Of a stretch of 5,349 nucleotides of DNA, positions 4,228-5,349 are shown piece by piece. The notes below the pieces were generated by a model. The model was given only the letters and a program-made list of their open reading frames with translations. It had not been told where the DNA came from and did not search any database. The translations under genes and the position numbers were made by a program. Source of the DNA: an uncultured Lacticaseibacillus sp. (GTDB lineage Bacteria; Bacillota; Bacilli; Lactobacillales; Lactobacillaceae); the NCBI GenBank assembly GCA_934339215.1, contig CAKRHU010000138.1, positions 1-5,349 on the forward strand. Reading direction: 5' to 3'. Positions within the stretch are counted from its first letter, which is position 1. Each line of letters starts with the position of its first letter.

Positions 4228-4257
4228 TATATATAGGTATATATAGATATATATTTA
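4228..4257 (-). repeat. Tandem 10-bp AT-rich repeats upstream of the ribbon-helix-helix gene
   Basis: TATATATAGG (4228-4237), TATATATAGA (4238-4247) and TATATATTTA (4248-4257) are followed by the degenerate GTATAGTGAC (4258-4267). The period is exactly one helical turn, and the array starts about 30 bp upstream of the start codon. Ribbon-helix-helix dimers commonly bind helically phased short repeats. The region also contains TATACT-like -10 sequences on the minus strand, so promoter and operator probably overlap. Confidence 0.65.
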
Positions 4258-4308
4258 GTATAGTGACCGTTTTTAAGATTCGCAACAGACGGGGCTTCTT
4301 GGGTATAT

Positions 4309-4405
4309 ACAAGGTATTACCAAGTGGGCTTATTTGCCCTACCTTGTTTTGAACCAGAAACCGCTTGGCACAGCCAAGTCCACGCTTTTTCGTCAGAAAA
4401 AGTGG
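4309..4405. other. Cluster of nested inverted repeats, candidate oriT
   Basis: Three structures lie close together. The first has outer arms ACAAGGTA (4309-4316) and TACCTTGT (4340-4347), enclosing GGGC-ttattt-GCCC (4326-4339). The second is CTTGGC-aca-GCCAAG (4364-4378), a perfect hairpin. The third is CCAC-gc-TTTTT-cgtcag-AAAAA-GTGG (4380-4405) with a two-base bulge. No open frame of quality overlaps. Mobilisable plasmids usually have inverted repeats of this kind beside the nick site and beside a small relaxosome gene, and a ribbon-helix-helix gene is adjacent here. No relaxase gene is in the window and no nick consensus is certain. The first structure could alternatively be a terminator for something upstream. 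Confidence 0.4.
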
Positions 4406-4505
4406 GGCTGGTTCCCTTATGCTCTTTCATCTGCCAACCAAATTCCGCTGCCAAAAACTGAATCAGCAAAAATGTTATCGACCGGCGAAGTTGGTTTTGG
4501 TATTT

Positions 4506-4733
4506 TTATCCCAACACCCGCTTGACCATTCGGTAAGCCGAGGACTTGCTAACGTGCAATTGTTTGGCGATCTGCGCGTAACTAAATCCTGCATCGTGGT
4601 AAATCGCGGCGTCCATATCCAAGCTGGCGTCTAGCCGTGGCCGCCCGCGTTTCTGCTGTGCCTTCCATGCCATCGTCAGATTCACTCGCATATTTACTTC
4701 CTGCATTGGGGAACGATGTGGTCCGATTGCCAT
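4506..4733 (-). CDS. Small protein with resolvase-type helix-turn-helix (75 aa)
   Basis: ATG at 4733-4731 is preceded by GAGGTGA (4744-4738), a good ribosome site. A second possible start at 4691 has AGGAAG upstream. Residues about 29-74 (RGRPRLDASL, then DAAIYHDAGFSYAQIAKQL and SKSSAYRMVKRVLG) match the C-terminal helix-turn-helix of serine recombinases (resolvase/invertase, HTH_7 type), including the GRP lead-in. The catalytic domain (about 130 residues with the active-site serine) is absent. The protein is either an independent small DNA-binding regulator or a recombinase relic that gained a start. The clean ribosome site and full-length frame favour a working small gene. It is upstream of, and codirectional with, the ribbon-helix-helix gene, separated by the inverted-repeat cluster. 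Confidence 0.7.
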   Translation of the reverse strand: MAIGPHRSPMQEVNMRVNLTMAWKAQQKRGRPRLDASLDMDAAIYHDAGFSYAQIAKQLHVSKSSAYRMVKRVLG

Positions 4734-5061
4734 AAAATCACCTCACTAGCATTTTCTAATAATCGTTTCAAAAGGGATAACCTTATGTGCTAATTGAAGA
4801 TAATTTTAGCGTCATTTCATGCCGCTTGCAACCGAGGCACAGGACTACCGGTCGATTTGACGACACAAAAATAGGCCGCCTTTTCCGCGATGACCTAATG
4901 TACCAAATGCGCTTAACAAGTGTAGCATTGAATTCGCAAATAAAGGGCGATTTTAGCCATCTTTAGTCGTCTTGGTATATTTTTTCCTAGAGTTTTGCTT
5001 TAAAGTCGCTAAAACCGGCCGAAATTTGACGATTTTCGGCAGTTATCCACTTTACCTCTGC
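4734..5061. other. Noncoding stretch with a hairpin and one DnaA-box-like site
   Basis: No open frame with a credible ribosome site is found on either strand. The left end is the leader of the 75-aa gene. GCCGAAA (5018-5024) and TTTCGGC (5034-5040) form a 7-bp hairpin with a 9-nt loop. TTATCCACT (5043-5051) differs by one base from the DnaA box TTATCCACA. The T-rich run around 4979-4986 is AT-rich. A single box does not establish an origin. The rest holds nothing I can name. Confidence 0.4.
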
Positions 5062-5089
5062 TCGACGAACAATTTTGGCGTGTTAGAAT
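5062..5089 (+). promoter_or_regulatory. Possible extended -10 promoter
   Basis: TCGACG (5062-5067), then TGTTAGAAT (5081-5089), an extended -10 with one mismatch in the hexamer; the hexamers are 16 bp apart. A near copy of its core, GCGTGTTATAAT, recurs 48 bp downstream as the next promoter. Transcription from here would feed the small RNA at about 5144-5207. Confidence 0.4.
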
Positions 5090-5128
5090 TGTCTTGGCGC
5101 TAGTCGCCTACCCCTAACTTTCATTGCG

Positions 5129-5137
5129 TGTTATAAT
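5129..5137 (+). promoter_or_regulatory. Extended -10 promoter with perfect TATAAT
   Basis: TGTTATAAT (5129-5137) is a perfect extended -10. The -35 region (TACCCC at 5109-5114) is poor. The predicted start is near 5144. No open frame with a ribosome site follows before a terminator at 5175-5206, so the product would be a short RNA. Confidence 0.6.
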
Positions 5138-5143
5138 GACGAC

Positions 5144-5207
5144 AGAGAAGAAGTCATTGCCAAATGGCTCACAGATAGCGGCCTCCTGCCAGAGACCGCT
5201 ATTTTTG
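5144..5207 (+). ncRNA. Candidate small RNA of about 64 nt with CCUCCU exposed near the loop
   Basis: The transcript would run from the extended -10 promoter at 5129-5137 to the terminator at 5175-5206. It has no start codon with a ribosome site. The terminator apex carries CCTCCT (5182-5187), an anti-Shine-Dalgarno sequence. GGCCTCCT (5180-5187) is an exact 8-nt complement of AGGAGGCC (1704-1711), the ribosome site of the coiled-coil gene. Most of that match is ordinary Shine-Dalgarno complementarity and some bases are in the stem, so targeting is speculative. It could instead be an isolated promoter-terminator left by the IS30 insertion. Confidence 0.4.
5175..5206 (+). terminator. Rho-independent terminator beside the IS30 remnant
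   Basis: ATAGCGG (5175-5181) pairs with CCGCTAT (5196-5202). One C-A mismatch follows, then CTC (5183-5185) pairs with GAG (5192-5194) around loop CTGCCA. TTTT follows at 5203-5206. There is no T-run in the minus direction, so it acts on plus-strand transcription. Confidence 0.75.
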
Positions 5208-5218
5208 TACTTGAATTG

Positions 5219-5349
5219 TCAAGCTAAGTGGAACATCTCTGACCAGAAGACTTCAAGCGAAGATTTCCATCCGAACATCTTGCGTGGTCGAGTGTTGATT
5301 TGCCACACCATTCGGTTGATTTCCTCGTCTGTGATCGTAGCGATGTCTG
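5219..5349 (-). CDS. IS30-family transposase, C-terminal 42 residues (partial, right edge)
   Basis: The minus-strand frame enters from the right edge and ends at TGA (5221-5219). The visible residues run DIATITDEEINRMVWQIN, then TRPRKMFGWKSSLEVFW and SEMFHLA. The N-x-R-PRK-x-x-G-x-x-(S/T)-x-x-E-x-F pattern is the conserved C-terminal end of IS30-family transposases, just after the catalytic glutamate of the DDE domain. This enzyme moves its own insertion sequence. Only the tail is in view, so intactness cannot be judged. The IS30 outer end should lie just left of the stop. CTTGA-attg-TCAAG at 5210-5223 is a small dyad near that boundary, but I cannot fix the exact terminus. Confidence 0.8.
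   Translation of the reverse strand, partial: DIATITDEEINRMVWQINTRPRKMFGWKSSLEVFWSEMFHLA

Noticed and set aside
4365..4634. Plus-strand frames between 4334 and 4634
   Set aside because: They cross the inverted-repeat cluster and the antisense of the resolvase-type helix-turn-helix gene, with no ribosome sites.
5043..5051. A replication origin based on a DnaA box
   Set aside because: Only one DnaA-box-like site is seen and no initiator gene or iterons are next to it; it is noted in the noncoding stretch only.
5100..5215. An Fst/Par-type I toxin-antitoxin locus, since the short RNA near a terminator resembles an RNAII
   Set aside because: No hydrophobic Fst-like toxin frame is found on either strand, and the required paired direct repeats and convergent partner are missing; IS30 occupies the side where the toxin would be.

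Overview
This window looks like accessory plasmid DNA from a lactic acid bacterium, probably Lactobacillaceae. The pointers are strong GGAGG-type ribosome binding sites, IS3, IS6 and IS30 family remnants, small DNA-binding proteins with direct-repeat arrays, and moderate GC content with AT-rich control regions. No complete replication initiator or relaxase gene is visible. Plasmid origin is therefore inferred from the repeats and the small regulators, not proven.

Layout: positions 1-1079 are insertion-sequence debris. A 5'-truncated IS3-family transposase (63-761, +) abuts the N-terminal third of an IS6-family transposase (789-1011, -). The outer IS6 inverted repeat ends exactly at 1079. It cuts off the upstream part of a plasmid gene whose 3' end survives at 1080-1351 and is followed by a strong terminator. 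Positions 1513-1687 carry four repeats built on a 23-bp dyad plus a good promoter whose -35 box lies inside the last repeat. This promoter drives a helix-turn-helix/coiled-coil protein of KfrA-like architecture (1718-2230) and two small genes (2242-2445 and 2438-2644).

Directly after that operon comes the most unusual feature: a compact promoter followed by a noncoding stretch of about 320 nt. It folds into a row of eight hairpins, seven of them tight, and all eight have C-rich loops (CCC, CCCC, CUCC, UCC and similar). The last hairpin is a terminator, and two more terminators follow. This is best read as a plasmid-borne multi-hairpin regulatory RNA. A second, much smaller candidate RNA (about 5144-5207) also exposes a CCUCCU sequence and ends in a terminator next to the IS30 remnant.

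The minus-strand half (3081-4733) holds an unknown 142-aa protein, a ribbon-helix-helix protein (122 aa) and a 75-aa protein that is essentially a stand-alone resolvase-type helix-turn-helix. Between them lie four iteron-like repeats spaced 21-22 bp (3715-3788), three tandem 10-bp TATATATAGR-like repeats in front of the ribbon-helix-helix gene, and a cluster of nested inverted repeats (4309-4405) that could be an oriT. The right edge holds the last 42 codons of an IS30-family transposase. Together the genes look like a plasmid maintenance/mobilisation module worn down by insertion sequences; the specific roles are inferred.
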